Assembly: GCF_025847235.1 (NCBI RefSeq)
Contig: NZ_JAOZEW010000002.1
Location: forward strand, 310,001-374,000
Origin: Flavobacterium shii
Lineage (GTDB): Bacteria > Bacteroidota > Bacteroidia > Flavobacteriales > Flavobacteriaceae
DNA length: 64,000 nt
Direction of reading: 5' to 3'
Made by a program: the position numbers and the translations under genes. Position 1 is the stretch's first letter, and each line of letters starts with the position of its first letter. Shown here in pieces: positions 1-7,138 of this stretch. Under the pieces are notes generated by a model. That model was not told where the DNA came from. It did no database searches and worked only from the letters and a program-made list of their open reading frames with translations.

Positions 1-828
1 AATTCCCATCGGGGTATCTATAATATATGGCATATTCGGAATCCTACCTTCTTTTTTTAATTGCCACAACAAGTACATTATACTTTGCGCTCGCTCTACT
101 GCAAAACTTGGTATAATGACTGTCCCTTTTTTTTGGAATGCTTTATTAACATATTCTGCCAGTTCTTCTTTGGCATCTGTATCCGGATGCAGTCGATTAC
201 CATAAGTACTTTCTAGAAATATATAATCTCCTTTTTTGGGTTTTTCCGGCGGGTACAACAATACATCATTATCACGACCAATATCTCCAGAGAAAACCAA
301 TGTTTTTTTCTCGGCTGTCAATGCAATACTACATGCTCCCATAATATGCCCTGCAGTAGAAAAAACTGCTGAAATATCTGCTTCTAATAAAAACGGCTCG
401 TTGATTTTTACTACTCTAAAAAGCGGAAAAACTTTCTTGGCTTGCTCAACCGTATAAAGTGGCTCTGCAATTTCATGTCTGGAATATTGCTCTTCATTGG
501 CTTTATTCGCCTCTTCTTCCTGAATTTTGGCACTGTCTAAAAGAATAAGTTTGGCTATTTCTTTTGTTGGACCCGAACAATAAATTCTCCCTTTAAAACC
601 TTGATATACCAATCTTGGTAACCAACCACAATGATCTAAATGACCATGAGTAAGCAACACAAAATCTATCGTAGAAGGTAAAACCGATAAAGGCTCCCAA
701 TTGAGTTCCCGTAGAGGTTTTATACCTTGAAACTGTCCACAATCAATTAAAACTCTAACACCATTACTCTCAATCAACGTTTTAGAACCAGTTACGGTTC
801 CTGCACCTCCAATAAATTTGACTTTCAT
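1..828 (-). CDS. MBL-fold/beta-CASP RNA-processing hydrolase, partial (C-terminus off left edge)
   Basis: The first 276 codons of a metallo-beta-lactamase fold hydrolase are present; the rest lies beyond position 1. The protein opens MKVKFIGGAGTVTGSK, the usual start of YSH1/CPSF73-like bacterial proteins. The Zn-binding motif THGHLDHCG is near residue 60. The beta-CASP part follows with ESTYG near residue 200 and PSFAVERAQ near residue 238, typical of RNA-processing members of this family. The ATG at 828 is chosen because an upstream ATG at 833 is out of frame and stops at once. By family it is a cytoplasmic zinc-dependent RNA exo/endonuclease; the substrate cannot be read from the sequence. 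It reads away from the ATP-cone gene on the same strand, 40 bp downstream of it. Confidence 0.9.
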   Translation of the reverse strand, partial: MKVKFIGGAGTVTGSKTLIESNGVRVLIDCGQFQGIKPLRELNWEPLSVLPSTIDFVLLTHGHLDHCGWLPRLVYQGFKGRIYCSGPTKEIAKLILLDSAKIQEEEANKANEEQYSRHEIAEPLYTVEQAKKVFPLFRVVKINEPFLLEADISAVFSTAGHIMGACSIALTAEKKTLVFSGDIGRDNDVLLYPPEKPKKGDYIFLESTYGNRLHPDTDAKEELAEYVNKAFQKKGTVIIPSFAVERAQSIMYLLWQLKKEGRIPNMPYIIDTPMGI

Positions 829-868
829 TTCATTTGAATTTAATATTATACTGGAAAAAACTTTATCC

Positions 869-1699
869 TCAAGAATACCGACATAATTCCGACGCTTCTT
901 TTACAATACTTATTATTCTTTGAGAACTCAATCCAATTTCTTCTAAACGATTCTTATTACTCAATAACTCTTTTACCAAAATAACATCCAAAACCAATAA
1001 TTTATCTTTCTCCGCCAGAGTTAATGTAGTCAAACATGTTATTGGATAAAGATTATGGCCTTCATTCATTGTTCGCAAATTACTGTCCTTGGGAAAATCC
1101 CAACTCAATAAATTTAACCCTGAGCACACGCCAAACGCAATTGCATCTGATGTAAATCGATTATTGGTTACAATCCAACACCCTGAGATACTATCTTTAT
1201 CTGTAAAAACGGAATGCCTTCTTTCTTTTAAATCATTATATCGAGATAGGATATACATAGGGACTTTCACATCGGTACTGGCTTCTTTTCCCATATGAAA
1301 TTTACATTCTACCATCGCGATGCTGTCATTTTTCTTTATCAAAACATCTATTTCATGCGAAACACACTTGCCTTGCAAAGTTAGATTGGTTTTGGTTTCA
1401 TAATTTTCCTTGGAAAAAAGTCGGGCAATATATTTTTCAAAATAAAACCCTGCCGGACCTAATAGCTGGATTGCTTCTTTTAAATTATAACGTGCTGCAT
1501 GAGAATGGGAGTCCTTTCTTAACAATCTAAAAGCCATCTTATAGATTTTCTTTGTAGAAATACCTTCATAAATTTCTTTATCGATTTTTTGCAAAACATC
1601 CTGAACAATCGATCGGCTAGCGCCAGAATTAAGTAGAGATTGTTCTAATTTTCTCCGATCAAAAACAACTAAATCTCCAGACTTTTTTACAACCTTCAT
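869..1699 (-). CDS. ATP-cone domain protein with PD-(D/E)xK nuclease-like C-terminal half
   Basis: A 276-aa protein with two parts. Residues about 1-90 (MKVVKKSGDLVVFDRRKLEQ...) look like the ATP-cone, a nucleotide-binding regulatory domain best known from ribonucleotide reductases and NrdR. The middle holds HEIDVLIKKNDSIAMVECKF, an Asp then Glu-x-Lys arrangement of the Mrr-like PD-(D/E)xK nuclease fold. The reading frame extends 11 codons upstream to a TTG, but the ATG at 1699 fits the domain start better. Known ATP-cone proteins control reductase activity or transcription, whereas here the effector looks like a nuclease-fold domain; nuclease activity is inference. The exosortase F pair lies just upstream on the same strand. 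Confidence 0.8.
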   Translation of the reverse strand: MKVVKKSGDLVVFDRRKLEQSLLNSGASRSIVQDVLQKIDKEIYEGISTKKIYKMAFRLLRKDSHSHAARYNLKEAIQLLGPAGFYFEKYIARLFSKENYETKTNLTLQGKCVSHEIDVLIKKNDSIAMVECKFHMGKEASTDVKVPMYILSRYNDLKERRHSVFTDKDSISGCWIVTNNRFTSDAIAFGVCSGLNLLSWDFPKDSNLRTMNEGHNLYPITCLTTLTLAEKDKLLVLDVILVKELLSNKNRLEEIGLSSQRIISIVKEASELCRYS

Positions 1700-1760
1700 A
1701 TGTTTTGTGATTTGGCAATTAAACAAATACAATCCAACTATTAAAGATACGAAAAAAGGT

Positions 1761-2204
1761 TTATTTATTTATTTTTTGATAATAAAATCCCGGAATAAAC
1801 AATAAAATAAGAATTGGCTGAATCAGAAAACGACGAATATAAAAAAGTATCAGATTATTTTTATTCGTATAAAAATAAAGAACACTATAAAAGGCAATTA
1901 CCAAAACTATGAAAAACAAAACATACAATACTGTTGAGAATTTAACCAAATCGATTTCTTCAAAAAGAATATAGATTATCGCCAATGACAATATCATATT
2001 TAAAGAGTACCTAAATAACAATCCAAAAAATAACTTAACCGAGTTAAATTCAGGCAAAGGAAGTTTATTATAATCCCCTTCGAAATAACTTAAAAACGGA
2101 TCATAAAATAATTGATTTTCAAATGCTCTTATAATCGCCAAAAGCAATACAAGACCAATCAAAGAAATAATTCTCACCTTATTTTGGAGTAATTTATTTA
2201 GCAT
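1761..2204 (-). CDS. Exosortase F system-associated membrane protein
   Basis: A 147-aa integral membrane protein with about four hydrophobic segments and no recognised catalytic motif. Its start overlaps the end of the exosortase gene by 11 bp, so the two are translationally coupled. Small membrane proteins of this size directly downstream of XrtF are a known flavobacterial pair. Gene order and membrane topology support the name; the sequence itself is not diagnostic. Its role in substrate processing is unknown. Confidence 0.8.
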   Translation of the reverse strand: MLNKLLQNKVRIISLIGLVLLLAIIRAFENQLFYDPFLSYFEGDYNKLPLPEFNSVKLFFGLLFRYSLNMILSLAIIYILFEEIDLVKFSTVLYVLFFIVLVIAFYSVLYFYTNKNNLILFYIRRFLIQPILILLFIPGFYYQKINK

Positions 2205-2730
2205 ATTTCGAAAATTTACTCACCCAAATAATCCATAAAATAAAAACAAAGCCATAAATTACTAATGGAAAAAGTACTCCATGTAAAAGATGATTTTTCT
2301 CTGGAAAATGATACAACAAAACTGTCAATAATGCGATTCTGGATATATTTAAAATATAAATAAAAAAACTTCCCCCTAAAATATAAAATACTGTAGGTTT
2401 TAATTTTCCTGAAAAAGCAACTATAAAAGATACAAATAAGATAATTACACTAATTGCATTACAACCTTCTATAATTAAAGCAACCAACCTATTATTATAC
2501 CGTATTCCTAAACTTAATTCCGAAGGATTTTGATCAATTTTAACATTACTATTAAACAATTGTAATAATTGTTCGGTATGATTCCCTACCAACTCTGTTA
2601 TCCCATCTAATTTACCTGTTCCGAAACTACTTAAATAGAACTGATAAACGAATGTTAGTAAAATATAAGTCGCAAAAAATGTCCCAATAAAGAGGAGAAA
2701 CGGCTTGTAGAGAATTAAATATTTTTTCAA
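2194..2730 (-). CDS. xrtF: Exosortase family protein XrtF
   Basis: A 178-aa multi-pass inner-membrane protein of the exosortase/archaeosortase family, which are transpeptidase-like enzymes that cleave C-terminal sorting signals. The catalytic triad expected for the family is visible: Cys90 in EGCNAIS, Arg131 in NISRIALL, and His150 in NHLLHG. Each residue sits at the edge of a hydrophobic helix. The start codon is TTG (TTGAAAAAATAT). The only partner in view is the downstream associated membrane protein. No cognate sorting substrate is recognisable in this window, so the target is elsewhere or unrecognised. Confidence 0.88.
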   Translation of the reverse strand: MKKYLILYKPFLLFIGTFFATYILLTFVYQFYLSSFGTGKLDGITELVGNHTEQLLQLFNSNVKIDQNPSELSLGIRYNNRLVALIIEGCNAISVIILFVSFIVAFSGKLKPTVFYILGGSFFIYILNISRIALLTVLLYHFPEKNHLLHGVLFPLVIYGFVFILWIIWVSKFSKYAK

Positions 2731-2776
2731 AAGAAATTTTTAACAAATTTATATATTTTTTGAATCTGGCTTTAAA

Positions 2777-2784
2777 TACTTTTG
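2777..2784 (+). promoter_or_regulatory. Candidate -7 box (TACTTTTG) for the GAF protein gene
   Basis: TACTTTTG matches the Bacteroidota -7 consensus TAnnTTTG and lies 17 nt before the ATG. A TTG at 2760-2762 is closer than the usual -33 spacing, so only the -7 box is convincing. Confidence 0.5.
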
Positions 2785-2800
2785 TAAAAAATTAAATAAG

Positions 2801-3256
2801 ATGACTTTTCAAGAATTACAACCAGAAATAACTGCTATTGTAGCAGATACAAATAATACTAGAGACGAAAAATTATTAAATATCTGTCAATTATTAAGTA
2901 ATAATGTTGACTATTACAATTGGGTTGGATTTTATTTTGCCAATCACGAGAACAAAACATTGCATTTAGGTCCTTATGTAGGTGCCGAAACTGACCATAC
3001 AGTAATTCCTTTTGGAAAAGGGATTTGTGGTCAAGTTGCAGTATCAAATGAGAATTTTGTTGTTCCAGATGTAGCAGCCCAAGACAATTATATCGCTTGT
3101 AGTTTTACTGTAAAATCAGAAATAGTAGTTCCTTTATTTGTTAATGGACAAAATATTGGACAAATCGATATTGACAGCCACGTTTTAGATCCATTTACCG
3201 AAGCTGATGAGAAGTTTCTGGAATTTGTAAATCAAGAAGTCGCTAAGCTGTATTAA
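2801..3256 (+). CDS. GAF domain protein, free methionine-(R)-sulfoxide reductase-like
   Basis: A 151-aa single GAF domain protein. FGKGICGQVA (Cys76), YIACSFTVKSEIVVPL (Cys100) and GQIDIDS match the conserved blocks of free methionine-(R)-sulfoxide reductase (fRMsr, YebR type), which reduces free Met-R-sulfoxide in the cytoplasm. In fRMsr three cysteines are conserved. The equivalents of the second and the catalytic third are here, but the first, normally about ten residues before FGKG, is replaced (ETDHTVIPFGKG). The family Asp after IAC is Ser101. Activity with only two cysteines is plausible but not certain; a ligand-binding GAF protein is the alternative. It is transcribed divergently from xrtF. 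Confidence 0.82.
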   Translation: MTFQELQPEITAIVADTNNTRDEKLLNICQLLSNNVDYYNWVGFYFANHENKTLHLGPYVGAETDHTVIPFGKGICGQVAVSNENFVVPDVAAQDNYIACSFTVKSEIVVPLFVNGQNIGQIDIDSHVLDPFTEADEKFLEFVNQEVAKLY

Positions 3257-3301
3257 AAAAACTATTGTTTTTCAATTCCCAACACCCAAAAACACAAGGA
3301 G

Positions 3302-3565
3302 TCTTTTTATAGTTACATCGTAAAAGCAATGTATATCCCCAAAGAAGCCTACAAGACAGCATTGGGAAATATACTTATGACTTTTGCAGTAAACAAAGAT
3401 GGAAAATTAGTTAAACAAAAAATAATAAAAGGGCTTGATTACAGACTGGATAAGAAAGCAATCAAATCAATTGAATAGTCCAAAAATTGGAATCCAGGAC
3501 CAAAAAGAGGTATTCCCATAAGTGTTCTTTATTCATTACCTATAACAATTGTAAAAAACCCTTGA
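3302..3565 (+). pseudogene. Decayed TonB C-terminal domain (nonsense codon, no N-terminal region)
   Basis: The gap between the GAF gene and rpsO contains a reading frame that translates as a TonB C-terminal domain. From the ATG at 3329 it reads MYIPKEAYKTALGN, then ILMTFAVNKDGKLVKQKI, then IKGLDYRLDKKAIKSIE. A TAG follows at 3476-3478, after which the same frame continues as SKNWNPGPKRGIPISVLYS and LPITIVKNP to a TGA at 3563. The pattern of a beta strand with DG, G(L/I)D, DxxA(I/V) and W(N/K)PG is the hallmark of the periplasmic domain that touches TonB-dependent receptors. There is no membrane anchor or Pro-rich linker upstream. The frame is the same as that of the GAF gene, separated by its stop codon. 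Confidence 0.72.
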
Positions 3566-3593
3566 TAAAATTTATTTTTTGAAAAAAAAGTAC

Positions 3594-3601
3594 TATTTTT
3601 G
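3594..3601 (+). promoter_or_regulatory. Candidate -7 box (TATTTTTG) for rpsO
   Basis: TATTTTTG matches TAnnTTTG exactly and lies 55 nt before the rpsO ATG, leaving a leader of roughly 50 nt. No well-spaced -33 TTG is seen; TTGs at 3562 and 3579 give 29- and 12-nt spacers. Confidence 0.5.
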
Positions 3602-3656
3602 CACCCGTCTTACAAAAGTTGTATGACATACATAAAAATCATTAAATAATATTGGA

Positions 3657-3923
3657 ATGTATTTAACTAAAGAAATTAAAGAAGAGATTTTCGCAAAACA
3701 CGGTGAAGCAACAAACACTGGAAAAGCAGAAGCTCAAATCGCATTATTCACTTACAGAATTAGTCACTTAACTGAGCACTTGAAAAAAAATCGTCATGAT
3801 TATAACACTGAGCGTTCACTAGTACTACTAGTAGGTAAAAGAAGATCATTGTTAGATTACTTGAAGAAAAAAGAAATCAACAGATATCGTGAGATTATCA
3901 AAGTATTGAATATCAGAAAATAA
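3657..3923 (+). CDS. rpsO: 30S ribosomal protein S15
   Basis: An 88-aa protein of normal S15 length. The sequence HGEATNTGKAEAQIALFT, then HLTEHLKKNRHDYNTERSL and LLVGKRRSLLDYLKKK, is the diagnostic S15 helix bundle. It binds 16S rRNA in the central domain and helps organise the platform. The order rpsO-pnp is conserved across many bacteria. Here a hairpin terminator and a 150-nt gap separate the two genes. Confidence 0.98.
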   Translation: MYLTKEIKEEIFAKHGEATNTGKAEAQIALFTYRISHLTEHLKKNRHDYNTERSLVLLVGKRRSLLDYLKKKEINRYREIIKVLNIRK

Positions 3924-3930
3924 TCAATAT

Positions 3931-3965
3931 AAAAAAGAGGTGCGAGAGTGCCTCTTTTTGTTTTT
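3931..3965 (+). terminator. Rho-independent terminator after rpsO
   Basis: AAAAAGAGG, loop TGCGAGAGTG, CCTCTTTTTG followed by more T. It starts 8 nt after the rpsO stop codon. Confidence 0.8.
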
Positions 3966-4077
3966 ACATAAACAAAGAAAAAAAGTTTGGTTTTTCATTG
4001 GGTTTTAGGCATTAACTACGCACAACAACAACTACAACACAACTAAAACCCATTGTATAACCAATAAGGAAAAATTT

Positions 4078-6213
4078 ATGATTCCACAATTATTTGTAGA
4101 GAAAATCGATTTAGGTGATGGCAGAAGCATCACAATCGAGACAGGACGTTTAGCTAAACAAGCTGATGGTTCTGTAGTAGTAAGAATGGGCGACACGATG
4201 ATACTTGCAACAGCAGTTTCAGCTCGTACCGCTAACCCAAATGTTGATTTCTTACCTTTAACGGTAGATTATCGCGAAAAATTTGCTGCTGCTGGTCGTT
4301 TTCCAGGAGGTTTCTTTAAGAGAGAAGCTCGTCCTAGCGATAGCGAAGTATTAACAATGAGATTAGTAGACCGTGTTTTACGTCCGCTTTTCCCAGATGA
4401 TTACCATGCTGAAACGCAAGTTATGATTCAATTAATGTCTCATGACGAAGAAGTTATGCCTGATGCATTAGCTGGCTTAGCTGCATCTGCAGCATTAGCA
4501 GTTTCAGACATTCCTTTTTACAACTTAATCTCTGAAGTACGTGTTGCGCGTATCGACGGAAAATTTGTAATCAACCCAAGCAGAGAAGACTTAGCAAAAT
4601 CTGACATCGATATGATGATTGGAGCTTCTTTAGATTCTGTTGCAATGGTTGAAGGTGAGATGAAAGAAATCTCAGAAGCTGAAATGGTTGAGGCAATTAA
4701 ATTTGCTCACGAAGCTATTAAAGTTCAAATTCAGGCTCAATTGCGTTTACAAGCTGCTTTTGGTAAAAAAGAAATTCGCACTTACGAAGGTGAGAAAGAA
4801 AACGAAGAAATTTACAAAAAAGTAAAAGCTGCTGCTTACGATAAAATATATGCTATTGCAAAAGTTGGTTCGGCTAAACACGAAAGAACTGCTGCTTTTG
4901 CTGAAGTAAAAGAAGAAGTAAAAGCTTTATTTACTGAAGAAGAATTAGCTGCTGATGGAGATTTAGTTTCTAAATATTTCTACAAAACAAACAAAGAAGC
5001 TGTTCGTAATGTAGTATTAGAATTAGGTGTTCGTTTAGACGGTAGAAAAACAACAGACATCAGACCAATCTGGTGTGAAATTGATTATTTACCAAGAGTT
5101 CACGGTTCTTCTTTATTTACACGTGGAGAAACTCAAGCATTGGCTACAGTAACTTTAGGAACTTCTAGAGAGGCTAACCAAATTGATTCTCCGTCTGAGC
5201 AAGGTGAAGAGAAATTCTACTTACACTATAACTTTCCTCCTTTCTCAACTGGTGAAGCTAAACCTCTAAGAGGAACTTCAAGAAGAGAAGTTGGTCACGG
5301 TAACTTAGCTCAAAGAGCTTTGAAAAACATGATCCCTGCTGATTGCCCTTACACTATCCGTATTGTATCTGAGGTTTTAGAATCTAACGGTTCTTCTTCT
5401 ATGGCTACAGTTTGTGCTGGTACAATGGCTTTGATGGACGCTGGAGTTCAAATGGTAAAACCAGTTTCTGGAATTGCTATGGGATTAATTACTGACGGTG
5501 AAAAGTTTGCTGTATTGTCTGATATTTTAGGTGATGAAGATCACTTAGGAGATATGGACTTTAAAGTAACTGGAACTGCTGACGGTATTACAGCTTGCCA
5601 AATGGATATTAAAATTGATGGTTTACGTTACGACATCATGGAGCAAGCTTTAGGGCAAGCACGCGAAGGACGTTTACACATTTTAGGAAAATTAACTGAG
5701 ACTATTGCTGCTCCAAGAGCAGACGTTAAAGCGCACTCTCCAAAAATCATCACTAGAACTATTCCTGGAAACTTTATTGGAGCATTAATTGGACCTGGAG
5801 GAAAAGTAATTCAAGAATTACAAAAAGCTACTGGAACAACTATTGTAATCAACGAAGTTGATGAGCAAGGTGTTATCGAAATCTTAGGTACAGATCCTGC
5901 AGGAATTGAAGCTGTTTTAGCTAAAATTCAATCTATTACTTTCAAACCTCAAATGGGCGAAGCTTATGAAGTTAAAGTAATCAAAATGCTAGATTTTGGA
6001 GCTGTAGTAGAGTATACTGCTGCACCAGGAAATGAAGTTTTACTTCACGTATCTGAGCTAGCTTGGGAACGTACGGAGAACGTTACTGATGTAGTTAACA
6101 TGGGAGACGTTTTCCAAGTTAAATACTTAGGACTTGATCCTAAAACTAGAAAAGAAAAAGTGTCAAGAAAAGCACTTCTTCCAAGACCTCCACGTGAGGA
6201 GAAAAAAGAGTAA
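4078..6213 (+). CDS. pnp: Polyribonucleotide nucleotidyltransferase (PNPase)
   Basis: A 711-aa protein with the full PNPase architecture. The first RNase PH domain (about 10-145) contains [17 protein letters not shown] helical linker follows, then the second RNase PH domain (about 310-545) with [20 protein letters not shown] and [15 protein letters not shown]. The KH domain (about 550-615) has [15 protein letters not shown], and a C-terminal S1 domain (about 622-690) contains [13 protein letters not shown] and LLHVSEL. It degrades RNA 3'-to-5' by phosphorolysis as a trimer in the cytoplasm. It sits downstream of rpsO behind its own 112-nt leader. Glutamine is encoded almost only by CAA (21 of 22), as expected for a highly expressed gene here. 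Confidence 0.98.
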   Translation: MIPQLFVEKIDLGDGRSITIETGRLAKQADGSVVVRMGDTMILATAVSARTANPNVDFLPLTVDYREKFAAAGRFPGGFFKREARPSDSEVLTMRLVDRVLRPLFPDDYHAETQVMIQLMSHDEEVMPDALAGLAASAALAVSDIPFYNLISEVRVARIDGKFVINPSREDLAKSDIDMMIGASLDSVAMVEGEMKEISEAEMVEAIKFAHEAIKVQIQAQLRLQAAFGKKEIRTYEGEKENEEIYKKVKAAAYDKIYAIAKVGSAKHERTAAFAEVKEEVKALFTEEELAADGDLVSKYFYKTNKEAVRNVVLELGVRLDGRKTTDIRPIWCEIDYLPRVHGSSLFTRGETQALATVTLGTSREANQIDSPSEQGEEKFYLHYNFPPFSTGEAKPLRGTSRREVGHGNLAQRALKNMIPADCPYTIRIVSEVLESNGSSSMATVCAGTMALMDAGVQMVKPVSGIAMGLITDGEKFAVLSDILGDEDHLGDMDFKVTGTADGITACQMDIKIDGLRYDIMEQALGQAREGRLHILGKLTETIAAPRADVKAHSPKIITRTIPGNFIGALIGPGGKVIQELQKATGTTIVINEVDEQGVIEILGTDPAGIEAVLAKIQSITFKPQMGEAYEVKVIKMLDFGAVVEYTAAPGNEVLLHVSELAWERTENVTDVVNMGDVFQVKYLGLDPKTRKEKVSRKALLPRPPREEKKE

Positions 6214-6245
6214 TCAGATCTTAGTTTACTAAAGGTTTATTCATA

Positions 6246-6283
6246 GAAAAAACCCCAATTCATTCATTTGAATTGGGGTTTTT
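6246..6283 (+). terminator. Rho-independent terminator after pnp
   Basis: AAAAACCCCAATTCA and TGAATTGGGGTTTTT form a perfect 15-bp stem with a short loop and a T tail, 33 nt after the pnp stop. Confidence 0.92.
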
Positions 6284-6348
6284 CAATTTATTATAATCAT
6301 TTTATTACTTTTTAACATATTTACGTGATACTTATAACATTTTTTTAA

Positions 6349-6356
6349 TACTTTTG
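6349..6356 (+). promoter_or_regulatory. Candidate -7 box (TACTTTTG) for the TonB-receptor/DUF4249 unit
   Basis: TACTTTTG matches TAnnTTTG and lies 31 nt before the TTG start at 6388. No further strong promoter is apparent before 14.6 kb, so it may drive the whole unit. Confidence 0.5.
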
Positions 6357-6387
6357 AATTCAACCAAAACCAAAATCAGATATTCCT

Positions 6388-7119
6388 TTGAAAAATCATA
6401 AAAAACAATACATCCACATACTCTTATTTGGATTATTCTTAAATATTCCCAATTTATATAGCCAAACTAATAAAGAAGCCACAATTAACAATTGGTTTGA
6501 CAACACCGTTGGCAAAGAAAATATGGGTCTTAATAATGGTCCTCTCTACCAAGATACCTACAAAACAATTGGCGATAACAACATGTATTATATTGCTAAT
6601 AAATTCACAAAAGGTAGTGTAAACTATGATGGGCAAATGTATTATGATGTAAACATCAAATACAATACTCATAAAGATGAATTGATATTAAACCCATACG
6701 GAGAATCTGAATATATTGCTATAACTCTTATACGAGACAAAACAGACTCTTTTTCTATAAATGGAAAAAACTTCATAAAACTAAATAAAAATATATCATC
6801 ATTACCACAGCTAACTACTGGCTACTACGAATTAAATACCATCCGAGAAGGCTTTATTTTTTATACCAAGCATCATAAAGATGCTGAAAAAAGAATAAAC
6901 GATTTTGGATTATATTACAATTTCTCAGAAAACGACAGTTATTTTATCTTTTATAAAAACACCTATTATAGTGTTAATAGCAAGAATGATATTTTAAAAA
7001 TATTTCCAAATCAGAAAAAACAGATTAATGATTTTTATGTAATGAATAGAGAAATGCGAAAATCAGACAATAATCAATTTATGGTCAACTTATTTAAATA
7101 CATAAACTCTTCTCTATAA
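6388..7119 (+). CDS. Exported protein of unknown function, first gene of a TonB-receptor/DUF4249 unit
   Basis: A 243-aa protein starting with TTG. An N-terminal signal peptide (hydrophobic ILLFGLFLNI, then LYSQ) predicts export to the periplasm or outer membrane. The mature part is rich in Tyr and Asn, with blocks such as YQDTYKTIGDNNMYY and GQMYYDVNIKYNTH, as in exported beta-rich Bacteroidota proteins of unknown function found beside STN-type TonB receptors. The TonB-receptor gene follows after 19 nt, so the two are probably co-transcribed. I do not recognise a catalytic motif. A role as an accessory protein of the receptor is inference from position only. Confidence 0.75.
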   Translation: MKNHKKQYIHILLFGLFLNIPNLYSQTNKEATINNWFDNTVGKENMGLNNGPLYQDTYKTIGDNNMYYIANKFTKGSVNYDGQMYYDVNIKYNTHKDELILNPYGESEYIAITLIRDKTDSFSINGKNFIKLNKNISSLPQLTTGYYELNTIREGFIFYTKHHKDAEKRINDFGLYYNFSENDSYFIFYKNTYYSVNSKNDILKIFPNQKKQINDFYVMNREMRKSDNNQFMVNLFKYINSSL

Positions 7120-7138
7120 ATTACTGAAAAATATACCC

